Below are positions 23,355 through 35,737 of a stretch of DNA of 64,000 nt, in pieces. The notes beneath the pieces were generated by a model that was not told the DNA's origin, made no database searches, and saw only the letters and a list, made by a program, of their open reading frames with translations. Both the position numbers and the translations under genes were made by a program. Numbering within the stretch: position 1 is the stretch's first letter; every line of letters starts with the position of its first letter. The stretch lies in assembly GCF_032854445.1 (NCBI RefSeq), contig NW_027018083.1, positions 1 through 64,000 on the forward strand, in the 5' to 3' direction. Source of the stretch: Liolophura sinensis. Its lineage: Eukaryota > Mollusca > Polyplacophora > Chitonida > Chitonidae.

Positions 23355-25000
23355 TAGTACAGTGTATCCGATTTCAATTAACAAAAAGACCAGGCAAAAA
23401 TGCAAAAGTGGAAAAACTGTTCCAGTGCTGCTGGTAAGAGCCTAATCCGACGTATTTTGTCACGAGAAATCGAATGGTGCAAACCGCGTTGCTCTCCGAC
23501 CAATACTTTTGGCTGTAGCCACAATTGAATGATCATTGATGTCATAGTCACGTGCCCAGCAACGGCTCTTACTCCATGGAAACCAGGGAAATATGCAATT
23601 TTTTAACAGCTGCCGATGCCTGGCCCAATTCTGCATCTATTAGAACCTTATAGATGTGGTTCAGTGATCAGTTGTACTTTTTACAGCAGACTGTATCTAG
23701 TACTTTGTGTTTTTTATGTACAAATGGTGTGGTTTTTCTACACGTAGATAAAGACATTGAGATTGTCTTGGACTTAGAAGTAAGACAATTGCTGGGTGAG
23801 TTAAATGGGCTTAGCCCAAAGATTTGACGTCTTCTGGGCTACAGAAGGGCACATAACTTACAGTCAAAAGTTGAATATAGTAATGACCAGTCGCGATTGT
23901 ACATAGTACAGTGTAGCCGATTTCAATTAACAAAAAGACCAGGCAAAAATGCAAAAGTGGAAAAACTGTCCAGTGCTACTGGTAAGAGGCTAATCCGACG
24001 TATTTTGTCACGAGAAATCGAATGGTGCAAACCGCGTTGCTCTCCGACCAATACTTTTGGCTGTAGCCACAATTGAATGATCATTGATGTCATAGTCACG
24101 TGCCCAGCAACGGCTCTTACTCCATGGAAACCAGGGAAATATGCAATTTTTTAACAGCTGCCGATGCCTGGCCCAATTCTGCATCTATAAGAACCTTATA
24201 GATGTGGTTCAGTGATCTGTTGTACTTTTTACAGCAGACTGTATCTAGTACATTGTGTTTTTTATGTACGAATGGTGTGGTTTTTCTACACGTAGATAAA
24301 GACATTGAGATTGTCTTGGACTTAAAAGTAAGACAATTGCTGGGTGAGTTAAATGGGCTTAGCCAAAGATTTGACGTCTTCTGGGCTACAGAAGGGCACA
24401 TAACTTATAGTCAAAAGTTGAATATAGTAATGACCAGTCGCGATTGTACATAGTAGATTGTATCCGATTTCAAATTAACAAAAAGACCAGGCAAAAATGC
24501 AAAAGTGGAAAAACTGTTCCAGTGCTGCTGGTAAGAGGCTAATCCGACGTATTTTGTGACGAGAAATCGAATGGTGCAAACCGCGTTGCTCTCCGACCAA
24601 TACTTTTGGCTGTAGCCACAATTGAATGATCATTGATGTCATAGTCACGTGCCCAGCAACGGCTCTTACTCCATGGAAACCAGGGAAATATGGAATTTTT
24701 TAACAGCTGCCGATGCCTGGCCCAATTCTGCATCTATTAGAACCTTATAGATGTGGTTCAGTGATCAGTTGTACTTTTTACAGCAGACTGTATCTAGTAC
24801 TTTGTGTTTTTTATGTACAAATGGTGTGGTTTTTCTACACGTAGATAAAGACATTGAGATTGTCTTGGACTTAGAAGTAAGACAATTGCTGGGTGAGTTA
24901 AATGGGCTGAGCCCAAAGATTTGACGTCTTCTGGGCTACAGAAGGGCACATAACTTACAGTCAAAAGTTGAATATAGTAATGACCAGTCGCGATTGTACA
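23355..25000 (+). repeat. Three-unit block C, copy 2 (units 43-45)
   Basis: Landmarks are at 23666, 24214 (as GATCTGTTG) and 24762. It matches units 12-14: TACTTTGTG in the first and third unit, GTGCTACTGG in the second, and AAATATGGAATTT near 24687 in the third. Block length is 1646 bp against 1647 bp in copy 1. Differences include GTGACGAG for GTCACGAG in unit 45 and a missing T (ACTGTCCAG) in unit 44. Confidence 0.8.
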
Positions 25001-26386
25001 TAGTACAGTGTAGCCGATTTCAATTAACAAAAAGACCAGGCAAAAATGCAAAAGTGGAAAAACTGTTCCAGAGCTACTGGTAAGAGGCTAATCCGACGTA
25101 TTTTGTCACGAGAAATCGAATGGTGCAAACCGCGTTGCTCTCCGACCAATACTTTTGGCTGTAGCCACAATTGAATGATCATTGATGTCATAGTCACGTG
25201 CCCAGCAACGGCTCTTACTCCATGGAAACCAGGGAAATATGCAATTTTTTAACAGCTGCCGATGCCTGGCCCAATTCTGCATCTATTAGAACCTTATAGA
25301 TGTGGTTCAGTGATCAGTTGTACTTTTTACAGCAGACTGTATCTAGTACATTGTGTTTTATATGTACGAATGGTGTGGTTTTTCTACACGTAGATAAAGA
25401 CATTGAGATTGTCTTGGACTTAAAAGTAAGACAATTGCTGGATGAGTTAAATGGGCTTAGCCCAAAGATTTGACGTCTTCTGGGCTACAGAAGGGCACAT
25501 AACTTATAGTCAAAAGTTGAATATAGTAATGACCAGTCGCGATTGTACATAGTAGATTGTATCCGATTTCAAATTAACAAAAAGACCAGGCAAAAATGCA
25601 AAAGTGGAAAAACTGTTCCAGTGCTGCTGGTAAGAGGCTAATCCGATGTATTTTGTCACGAGAAATCGAATGGTGCAAACTGTGTTGCTCTCCGACCAAT
25701 ACTTTTGGCTGTAGCGACAATTGAATGATCATTGATGTCATAGTCACGTGCCCAGCAACGGCTCTTACTCCATGGAAACCAGGGAAATTTGCAATTTTTT
25801 AAACAGCTGCCGATGCCTGGGCCATTTCCGCATCTTTTAGCACCTTATTGATGTGCGTCAGTGATCAGTTGTACTTTTTACAGCAGACTGTATCTAGTAC
25901 ATTGTGTTTTTTATGTACGAATGGTGTGGTTTTTCTACACGTAGATAAAGACATTGAGATTGTCTTGGACTTAGAAGTAAGACAATTGCTGGGTGAGTTA
26001 AATGGGCTTAGCCCAAAGATTTGACGTCTTCTGGGCTACAGAAGGGCACATAACTTACGTCAAAAGTTGAATATAGTAATGATCAGTCGCGATTGTACAT
26101 GGTAGATTGTATCCGATTTCAAATTAACAAAAAGACCCGGCAAAAATGCAAAAGTGGAAAAACTGTTCCAGTGCTGCTGGTAAGAGGCTAATCCGACGTA
26201 TTTTGTGACGAAAAATCGAATGGTGCAAACCGCGTTGCTCTCCGACCAATACTTTTGGCTGTAGCGACAATTGAATGATCATTGATGTCATAGTCACGTG
26301 CCCAGCAACGGCTCTTACTCCATGGAAACCAGGGAAATTTGCAATTTTTTAAACAGCTGCCGATGCCTGGCCCAATTCCGCATCTA
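25001..26386 (+). repeat. Units 46-47 and first half of unit 48
   Basis: Landmarks are at 25312 and 25862. Unit 47 has AACTGTGTTGC near 25679 and TTAGCACC near 25838, both private. The first half of unit 48 contains the earliest example (26205) of GTGACGAAAAATCG, the marker of the recurrent right-half module, together with private changes such as CATGGTAGATTG (26098) and GACCCGGC (26135). Confidence 0.85.
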
Positions 26387-29300
26387 TTAGAACCTTATAG
26401 ATGTGGTTCAGTGATCAGTTGTACTTTTTACAGCAGACTGTATCTAGTACATTGTGTTTTTTATCTACGAATGGTGTGGTTTTTCTACACGTAGATAAAG
26501 ACATTGAGATTGTCTTGGACTTAAAAGTAAGACAATTGCTGGATGAGTTAAATGGGCTTAGCCCAAAGATTTGACGTCTTCTGGGCTACCGAAGGGCACA
26601 TAACGTATAGTTAAAAGTTGAATATAGTAACGACCAGTCGCGATTGTGCATAGTACAGTGTATCCGATTTCAATTAACAAAAAAACCAGGCAAAAATGCA
26701 AAAGTGGAAAAACTGTTCCAGTGCTGCTGGTAAGAGGCTAATCCGACGTATTTTGTGACGAGAAATCGAATGGTGCAAACCGCGTTGCTCTCCGACCAAT
26801 ACTTTTGGCTGTAGCGACAATTGAATGATCATTGATGTCATAGTCACGTGCCCAGCAACGGCTCTTACTCCATGGAAACCAGAGAAATTTGCAATTTTTT
26901 AAACAGCTGCCGATGCATTAGCCATTTCCGCATCTTTTAGAACGTTATTGATGTGCGTCAGTGATCAGTTGTACTTTTTACAGCAGACTGTATCTAGTAC
27001 ATTGTGTTTTTTATGTACGAATGGTGTGGTTTTTCTACACGTAGATAAAGACATTGAGATTGTCTTGGACTTAAAAGTAAGACAATTGCTGGATGAGTTA
27101 AATGGGCTTAGCCCAAAGATTTGACGTCTTCTGGGCTACCGAAGGGCACATAACGTATAGTTAAAAGTTGAATATAGTAACGACCAGTCGCGATTGTGCA
27201 TAGTACAGTGTATCCGATTTCAATTAACAAAAAGACCAGGCAAAAATGCAAAAGTGGAAAAACTGTTCCAGTGCTGCTGGTAAGAGGCTAATCCGACGTA
27301 TTTTGTCACGAGAAATCGAATGGTGCAAACCGCGTTGCTCTCCGACCAATACTTTTGGCTGTAGCGACAATTGAATGATCATTGATGTCATAGTCACGTG
27401 CCCAGCAACGGCTCTTACTCCATTGAAACCAGGGAAATTTGCAATTTTTTAAACAGCTGCCGATGCCTGGGCCATTTCCGCATCTTTTAGAACCTTATTG
27501 ATGTGCGTCAGTGATCAGTTGTACTTTTTACAGCAGACTGTATCTAGTACATTGTGTTTTTTATGTACGAATGGTGTGGTTTTTCTACACGTAGATAAAG
27601 ACATTGAGATTGTCTTGGACTTAAAAGTAAGACAATTGCTGGATGAGTTAAATGGGCTTAGCCCAAAGATTTGACGTCTTCTGGGCTACCGAAGGGCACA
27701 TAACGTATAGTTAAAAGTTGAATATAGTAACGACCAGTCGCGATTGTGCATAGTACAGTGTATCCGATTTCAATTAACAAAAAGACCAAACAAAAATGCA
27801 AAAGTGGAAAAACTGTTCCAGTGCTGCTGGTAAGAGGCTAATCCGACGTATTTTGTGACGAGAAATCGAATGGTGCAAACCGCGTTGCTCTCCGACCAAT
27901 ACTTTTGGCTGTAGCCACAATTGAATGATCATTGATGTCATAGTCACGTGCCCAGCAACGGCTCTTACTCCATGGAAACCAGGGAAATTTGCAATTTTTT
28001 AAACAGCTGCCGATGCCTGGGCCAATTCCGCATCTTTTAGAACCTTATTGATGTGGTTCAGTGATCAGTTGTACTTTTTACAGCAGACTGTATCTAGTAC
28101 ATTGTGTTTTTTATGTACGAATGGTGTGGTTTTTCTACACGTAGATAAAGACATTGAGATTGTCTTGCACTTAAAAGTAAGACAATTGCTGGGTGAGTTA
28201 AATGGGCTTAGCCCAAAGATTTGACGTCTTCTGGGCTACAGAAGGGCACATAACTTATAGTCAAAAGTTGAATAAAGTAATGACCAGTCGCGATTGTACA
28301 TAGTAGATTGTATCCGATTTCAAATTAACAAAAAGACCAGGCAAAAATGCAAAAGTGGAAAAACTGTTCCAGTGCTGCTGGTAAGAGGCTAATCCGACGT
28401 ATTTTGTGACGAGAAATCGAATGGTGCAAACCGCGTTGCTCTCCGACCAATACTTTTGGCTGTAGCGACAATTGAATGATCATTGATGTCATAGTCACGT
28501 GCCTAGCAACGGCTCTTACTCCATGGAAACCAGGGAAATTTGCAATTTTTTAAACAGCTGCCGATGCCTGGCCCAATTCCGCATCTATTAGAACCTTATA
28601 GATGTGGTTCAGTGATCAGTTGTACTTTTTACAGCAGACTGTATCTAGTACATTGTGTTTTTTATGTACGAATGGTGTGGTTTTTCTACACGTAGATAAA
28701 GACATTGAAATTGTCTTGGACTTAGAAGTAAGACAATTGCTGGATGAGTTAAATGGGCTTAGCCCAAAGATTTGACGTCTTCTGGGCTACAGAAGGGCAC
28801 ATAACGTATAGTTAAAAGTTGAATATAGTAACGACCAGTCGCGATTGTGCATAGTACAGTGTATCCGATTTCAATTAACAAAAAGACCAGGCAAAAATGC
28901 AAAAGTGGAAAAACTGTTCCAGTGCTGCTGGTAAGAGACTAATCCGACGTATTTTGTCACGAGAAATCGAATGGTGCAAACCGCGTTGCTCTCCGACCAA
29001 TACTTTTGGCTGTAGCGACAATTGAATGATCATTGATGTCATAGTCACGTGCCTAGCAACGGCTCTTACTCCATGGAAACCAGGGAAATTTGCAATTTTT
29101 TAAACAGCTGCCGATGCCTGGCCCAATTCCGCATCTATTAGAACCTTATAGATGTGGTTCAGTGATCAGTTGTACTTTTTACAGCAGACTGTATCTAGTA
29201 CATTGTGTTTTTTATGTACGAATGGTGTGGTTTTTCTACACGTAGATAAAGACATTGAAATTGTCTTGGACTTAAAAGTAAAACAATTGCTGGATGAGTT

Positions 29301-32300
29301 AAATGGGCTTAGCCCAAAGATTTGACGTCTTCTGGGCTACCGAAGGGCACATAACGTATAGTTAAAAGTTGAATATAGTAACGACCAGTCTCGATTGTGC
29401 ATAGTACAGTGTATCCGATTTCAATTAACAAAAAGACCAGGCAAAAATGCAAAAGTGGAAAAACTGTTCCAGTGCTGCTCGTAAGAGGCTAATCCGACGT
29501 ATTTTGTCACGAGAAATCGAATGGTGCAAACCGCGTTGCTCTCCAACCAATACTTTTGGCTGTAGCGACAATTGAATGATCATTGATGTCATAGTCACGT
29601 GCCCAGCAACGGCTCTTACTCCATGGAAACCAGGGAAATTTGCAATTTTCTAAACAGCTGCCGATGCCTGGCCCAATTCCGCATCTTTTAGAACCTTATT
29701 GATGTGGTTCAGTGATCAGTTGTACTTTTTACAGCAGACTGTATCTAGTACATTGTGTTTTTTATGTACGAATGGTGTGGTTTTTCTACACGTAGATAAA
29801 GACATTGAGATTGTCTTGGACTTAAAAGTAAGACAATTGCTGGATGAGTTAAATGGGCTTAGCCCAAAGATTTGACGTCTTCTGGGCTACCGAAGGGCAC
29901 ATAACGTATAGTTAAAAGTTGAATATAGTAACGACCAGTCTCGATTGTGCATAGTACAGTGTATCCGATTTCAATTAACAAAAAGACCAGGCAAAAATGC
30001 AAAAGTGTAAAAACTGTTCCAGTGCTGCTGGTAAGAGGCTAATCCGACGTATTTTGTCACGAGAAATCGAATGGTGCAAACCGCGTTGCTCTCCGACCAA
30101 TACTTTTGGCTGTAGCCACAATTGAATGATCATTTTTGTCATAGTCACGTGCCCAGCAACGGCTCTTACTCCATGGAAACCAGGGAAATATGCAATTTTT
30201 TAACAGCTGCCGATGCCTGGCCCAATTCCGCATCTTTTAGAACCTTATAAATGTGGTTCAGTGATCAGTTGTACTTTTTACAGCAGACTGTATCTAGTAC
30301 ATTGTGTTTTTTATGTACGAATGGTGTGGTTTTTCTACACGTAGATAAAGACATTGAGATTGTCTTGCACTTAAAAGTAAGACAATTGCTGGGTGAGTTA
30401 AATGGGCTTAGCCCAAAAATTTGACGTCTTCTGGGCTACAGAAGGGCACATAACTTATAGTCAAAAGTTGAATATAGTAATGATCAGTCGCGATTGTACA
30501 TAGTAGATTGTATCCGATTTCAAATTAACAAAAAGACCAGGCAAAAATGCAAAAGTGGAAAAACTGTTCCAGTGCTGCTGGTAAGAGGCTAATCCGACGT
30601 ATTTTGTGACGAAAAATCGAATGGTGCAAACCGCGTTGCTCTCCGACCAATACTTTTGGCTGTAGCGACAATTGAATGATCATTGATGTCATAGTCACGT
30701 GCCCAGCAACGGCTCTTACTCCATGGAAACCAGGGAAATTTGCAATTTTTTAAACAGCTGCCGATGCCTGGCCCAATTCCGCATCTATTAGAACCTTATA
30801 GATGTGGTTCAGTGATCAGTTGTACTTTTTACAGCAGACTGTATCTAGTACATTGTGTTTTTTATGTACGAATGGTGTGGTTTTTCTACACGTAGATAAA
30901 GACATTGAAATTGTCTTGGACTTAAAAGTAAGACAATTGCTGGATGAGTTAAATGGGCTTAGCCCAAAGATTTGACGTCTTCTGGGCTACCGAAGGGCAC
31001 ATAACGTATAGTTAAAAGTTGAATATAGTAACGACCAGTCGCGATTGTGCATAGTACAGTGTATCCGATTTCAATTAACAAAAAGACCAGGCAAAAATGC
31101 AAAAGTGGAAAAACTGTTCCAGTGCTGCTGGTAAGAGACTAATCCGACGTATTTTGTGACGAGAAATCGAATGGTGCAAACCGCGTTGCTCTCCGACCAA
31201 TACTTTTGGCTGTAGCGACAATTGAATGATCATTGATGTCATAGTCACGTGCCCAGCAACGGCTCTTACTCCATGGAAACCAGGGAAATATGCAATTTTT
31301 TAACAGCTGCCGATGCCTGGCCCAATTCCGCATCTATTAGAACCTTATAGATGTGGTTCAGTGATCAGTTGTACTTTTTACAGCAGACTGTATCTAGTAC
31401 ATTGTGTTTTTTATGTACGAATGGTGTGGTTTTTCTACACGTAGATAAAGACATTGAGATTGTCTTGGACTTAAAAGTAAGACAATTGCTGGATGAGTTA
31501 AATGGGCTTAGCCCAAAGATTTGACGTCTTCTGGGCTACCGAAGGGCACATAACGTATAGTTAAAAGTTGAATATAGTAACGACCAGTCGCGATTGTGCA
31601 TAGTACAGTGTATCCGATTTCAATTAACAAAAAGACCAGGCAAAAATGCAAAAGTGGAAAAACTGTTCCAGTGCTGCTGGTAAGAGGCTAATCCGACGTA
31701 TTTTGTCACGAGAAATCGAATGGTGCAAACCGCGTTGCTCTCCGACCAATACTTTTGGCTGTAGCGACAATTGAATGATCATTGATGTCATAGTCACGTG
31801 CCCAGCAACGGCTCTTACTCCATGGAAACCAGGGAAATTTGCAATTTTCTAAACAGCTGCCGATGCCTAGGCCAATTCCGCATCTTTTAGAACCTTATTG
31901 ATGTGGGTCAGTAATCAGTTGTACTTTTTACAGCAGACTGTATCTAGTACCTTGTGTTTTTTTAAGTACAAATGGTGTGGTTTTTCTACACGTAGATAAA
32001 GACATTGAGATTGTCTTGGACTTAAAAGTAAGACAATTGCTGGATGAGTTAAATGGGCTTAGCCCAAAGATTTGACGTCTTCTGGGCTACCGAAGGGCAC
32101 ATAACGTATAGTTAAAAGTTGAATATAGTAACGACCAGTCGCGATTGTGCATAGTACAGTGTATCCGATTTCAATTAACAAAAAGACCAGGCAAAAATGC
32201 AAAAGTGGAAAAACTGTTCCAGTGCTGCTGGTAAGAGACTAATCCGACGTATTTTGTCACGAGAAATCGAATGGTGCAAACCGCGTTGCTCTCCGACCAA

Positions 32301-33659
32301 TACTTTTGGCTGTAGCGACAATTGAATGATCATTGATGTCATAGTCACGTGCCTAGCAACGGCTCTTACTCCATGGAAACCAGGGAAATTTGCAATTTTT
32401 TAAACAGCTGCCGATGCCTGGCCCAATTCCGCATCTATTAGAACCTTATAGATGTGGTTCAGTGATCAGTTGTACTTTTTACAGCAGACTGTATCTAGTA
32501 CATTGTGTTTTTTATGTACGAATGGTGTGGTTTTTCTACACGTAGATAAAGACATTGAGATTGTCTTGGACTTAAAAGTAAGACAATTGCTGGATGAGTT
32601 AAATGGGCTTAGCCCAAAGATTTGACGTCTTCTGGGCTACCGAAGGGCACATAACGTATAGTTAAAAGTTGAATATAGTAACGACCAGTCGCGATTGTGC
32701 ATAGTACAGTGTATCCGATTTCAATTAACAAAAAGACCAGGCAAAAATGCAAAAGTGGAAAAACTGTTCCAGTGCTGCTGGTAAGAGGCTAATCCGACGT
32801 ATTTTGTCACGAGAAATCGAATGGTGCAAACCGCGTTGCTCTCCGACCAATACTTTTGGCTGTAGCGACAATTGAATGATCATTGATGTCATAGTCACGT
32901 GCCCAGCAACGGCTCTTACTCCATGGAAACCAGGGAAATTTGCAATTTTTTAAACAGCTGCCGATGCCTAGGCCAATTCCGCATCTTTTAGAACCTTATT
33001 GATGTGGGTCAGTGATCAGTTGTACTTTTTACAGCAGACTGTATCTAGTACCTTGTGTTTTTTTAAGTACAAATGGTGTGGTTTTTCTACACGTAGATAA
33101 AGACATTGAGATTGTCTTGGACTTAAAAGTAAGACAATTGCTGGATGAGTTAAATGGGCTTAGCCCAAAGATTTGACGTCTTCTGGGCTACCGAAGGGCA
33201 CATAACGTATAGTTAAAAGTTGAATATAGTAACGACCAGTCGCGATTGTGCATAGTACAGTGTATCCGATTTCAATTAACAAAAAGACCAGGCAAAAATG
33301 CAAAAGTGGAAAAACTGTTCCAGTGCTGCTGGTAAGAGACTAATCCGACGTATTTTGTCACGAGAAATCGAATGGTGCAAACCGCGTTGCTCTCCGACCA
33401 ATACTTTTGGCTGTAGCCACAATTGAATGATCATTGATGTCATAGTCACGTGCCTAGCAACGGCTCTTACTCCATGGAAACCAGGGAAATTTGCAATTTT
33501 TTAAACAGCTGCCGATGCCTGGCCCAATTCCGCATCTATTAGAACCTTATAGATGTGGTTCAGTGATCAGTTGTACTTTTTACAGCAGACTGTATCTAGT
33601 ACATTGTGTTTTTTATGTACGAATGGTGTGGTTTTTCTACACGTAGATAAAGACATTGA
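26387..33659 (+). repeat. Large block A, copy 1 (units 48-61, 7.27 kb)
   Basis: Landmarks are at 26412, 26962, 27512, 28062, 28614, 29164, 29714, 30262, 30814, 31362, 31912, 32464, 33014 and 33565. The order of private markers is: TTTATCTACG; AAAAAAACCAGG; GATGCATTAGCC; GACCAAACAAAAATG; GAATAAAGTAATG; GTAAAACAATTG; GCTCGTAAG with CTCCAACC; AAGTGTAAAAAC with CATTTTTGTC and TTATAAATG; GTGACGAAAAATCG (30606); CCTAGGCC with TTTTTTTAAGTAC (31957 and 33058). The same order is found in copy 2. Ends are placed at the first mismatch after a run of matching variants, so they may be off by tens of bases. No gene is present. Confidence 0.88.
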
Positions 33660-35737
33660 GATTGTCTTGGACTTAAAAGTAAGACAATTGCTGGATGAGT
33701 TAAATGGGCTTAGCCCAAAGATTTGACGTCTTCTGGGCTACCGAAGGGCACATAACGTATAGTTAAAAGTTGAATATAGTAACGACCAGTCGCGATTGTG
33801 CATAGTACAGTGTATCCGATTTCAATTAACAAAAAGACCAGGCAAAAATGCAAAAGTGTAAAAACTGTTCCAGTGCTGCTGGTAAGAGGCTAATCCGACG
33901 TATTTTGTCACGAGAAATCGAATGGTGCAAACCGCGTTGCTCTCCGACCAATACTTTTGGCTGTAGCCACAATTGAATGATCATTTTTGTCATAGTCACG
34001 TGCCCAGCAACGGCTCTTACTCCATGGAAACCAGGGAAATATGCAATTTTTTAACAGCTGCCGATGCCTGGCCCAATTCCGCATCTTTTAGAACCTTATA
34101 AATGTGGTTCAGTGATCAGTTGTACTTTTTACAGCAGACTGTATCTAGTACATTGTGTTTTTTATGTACGAATGGTGTGGTTTTTCTACACGTAGATAAA
34201 GACATTGAGATTGTCTTGCACTTAAAAGTAAGACAATTGCTGGGTGAGTTAAATGGGCTTAGCCCAAAAATTTGACGTCTTCTGGGCTACAGAAGGGCAC
34301 ATAACTTATAGTCAAAAGTTGAATATAGTAATGATCAGTCGCGATTGTACATAGTAGATTGTATCCGATTTCAAATTAACAAAAAGACCAGGCAAAAATG
34401 CAAAAGTGGAAAAACTGTTCCAGTGCTGCTGGTAAGAGGCTAATCCGACGTATTTTGTGACGAAAAATCGAATGGTGCAAACCGCGTTGCTCTCCGACCA
34501 ATACTTTTGGCTGTAGCGACAATTGAATGATCATTGATGTCATAGTCACGTGCCCAGCAACGGCTCTTACTCCATGGAAACCAGGGAAATTTGCAATTTT
34601 TTAAACAGCTGCCGATGCCTGGCCCAATTCCGCATCTATTAGAACCTTATAGATGTGGTTCAGTGATCAGTTGTACTTTTTACAGCAGACTGTATCTAGT
34701 ACATTGTGTTTTTTATGCACGAATGGTGTGGTTTTTCTACACGTAGATAAAGACATTGAAATTGTCTTGGACTTAGAAGTAAGACAATTGCTGGATGAGT
34801 TAAATGGGCTTAGCCCAAAGATTTGACGTCTTCTGGGCTACAGAAGGGCACATAACGTATAGTTAAAAGTTGAATATAGTAACGACCAGTCGCGATTGTG
34901 CATAGTACAGTGTATCCGATTTCAATTAACAAAAAGACCAGGCAAAAATGCAAAAGTGGAAAAACTGTTCCAGTGCTGCTGGTAAGAGACTAATCCGACG
35001 TATTTTGTCACGAGAAATCGAATGGTGCAAACCGCGTTGCTCTCCGACCAATACTTTTGGCTGTAGCGACAATTGAATGATCATTGATGTCATAGTCACG
35101 TGCCTAGCAACGGCTCTTACTCCATGGAAACCAGGGAAATTTGCAATTTTTTAAACAGCTGCCGATGCCTGGCCCAATTCCGCATCTATTAGAACCTTAT
35201 AGATGTGGTTCAGTGATCAGTTGTACTTTTTACAGCAGACTGTATCTAGTACATTGTGTTTTTTATGTACGAATGGTGTGGTTTTTCTACACGTAGATAA
35301 AGACATTGAAATTGTCTTGGACTTAAAAGTAAAACAATTGCTGGATGAGTTAAATGGGCTTAGCCCAAAGATTTGACGTCTTCTGGGCTACCGAAGGGCA
35401 CATAACGTATAGTTAAAAGTTGAATATAGTAACGACCAGTCTCGATTGTGCATAGTACAGTGTATCCGATTTCAATTAACAAAAAGACCAGGCAAAAATG
35501 CAAAAGTGTAAAAACTGTTCCAGTGCTGCTGGTAAGAGGCTAATCCGACGTATTTTGTCACGAGAAATCGAATGGTGCAAACCGCGTTGCTCTCCGACCA
35601 ATACTTTTGGCTGTAGCCACAATTGAATGATCATTTTTGTCATAGTCACGTGCCCAGCAACGGCTCTTACTCCATGGAAACCAGGGAAATATGCAATTTT
35701 TTAACAGCTGCCGATACCTGACCCAATTCCGCATCTT
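33660..35737 (+). repeat. Units 61 (end) to 65 (start), bridge between A copies
   Basis: Landmarks are at 34114, 34665 and 35215. Unit 62 repeats the unit-55 markers (AAGTGTAAAAAC, CATTTTTGTC, TTATAAATG, TCTTGCACTT, CCCAAAAATTTG). Unit 63 has GTGACGAAAAATCG (34457) and a private TTATGCACG. Unit 64 resembles unit 53 (GTAAAACAATTG). The start of unit 65 is again unit-55-like (CATTTTTGTC) before switching to block A near 35737. The bridge is thus a partial, rearranged copy of the middle of block A. Confidence 0.8.
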
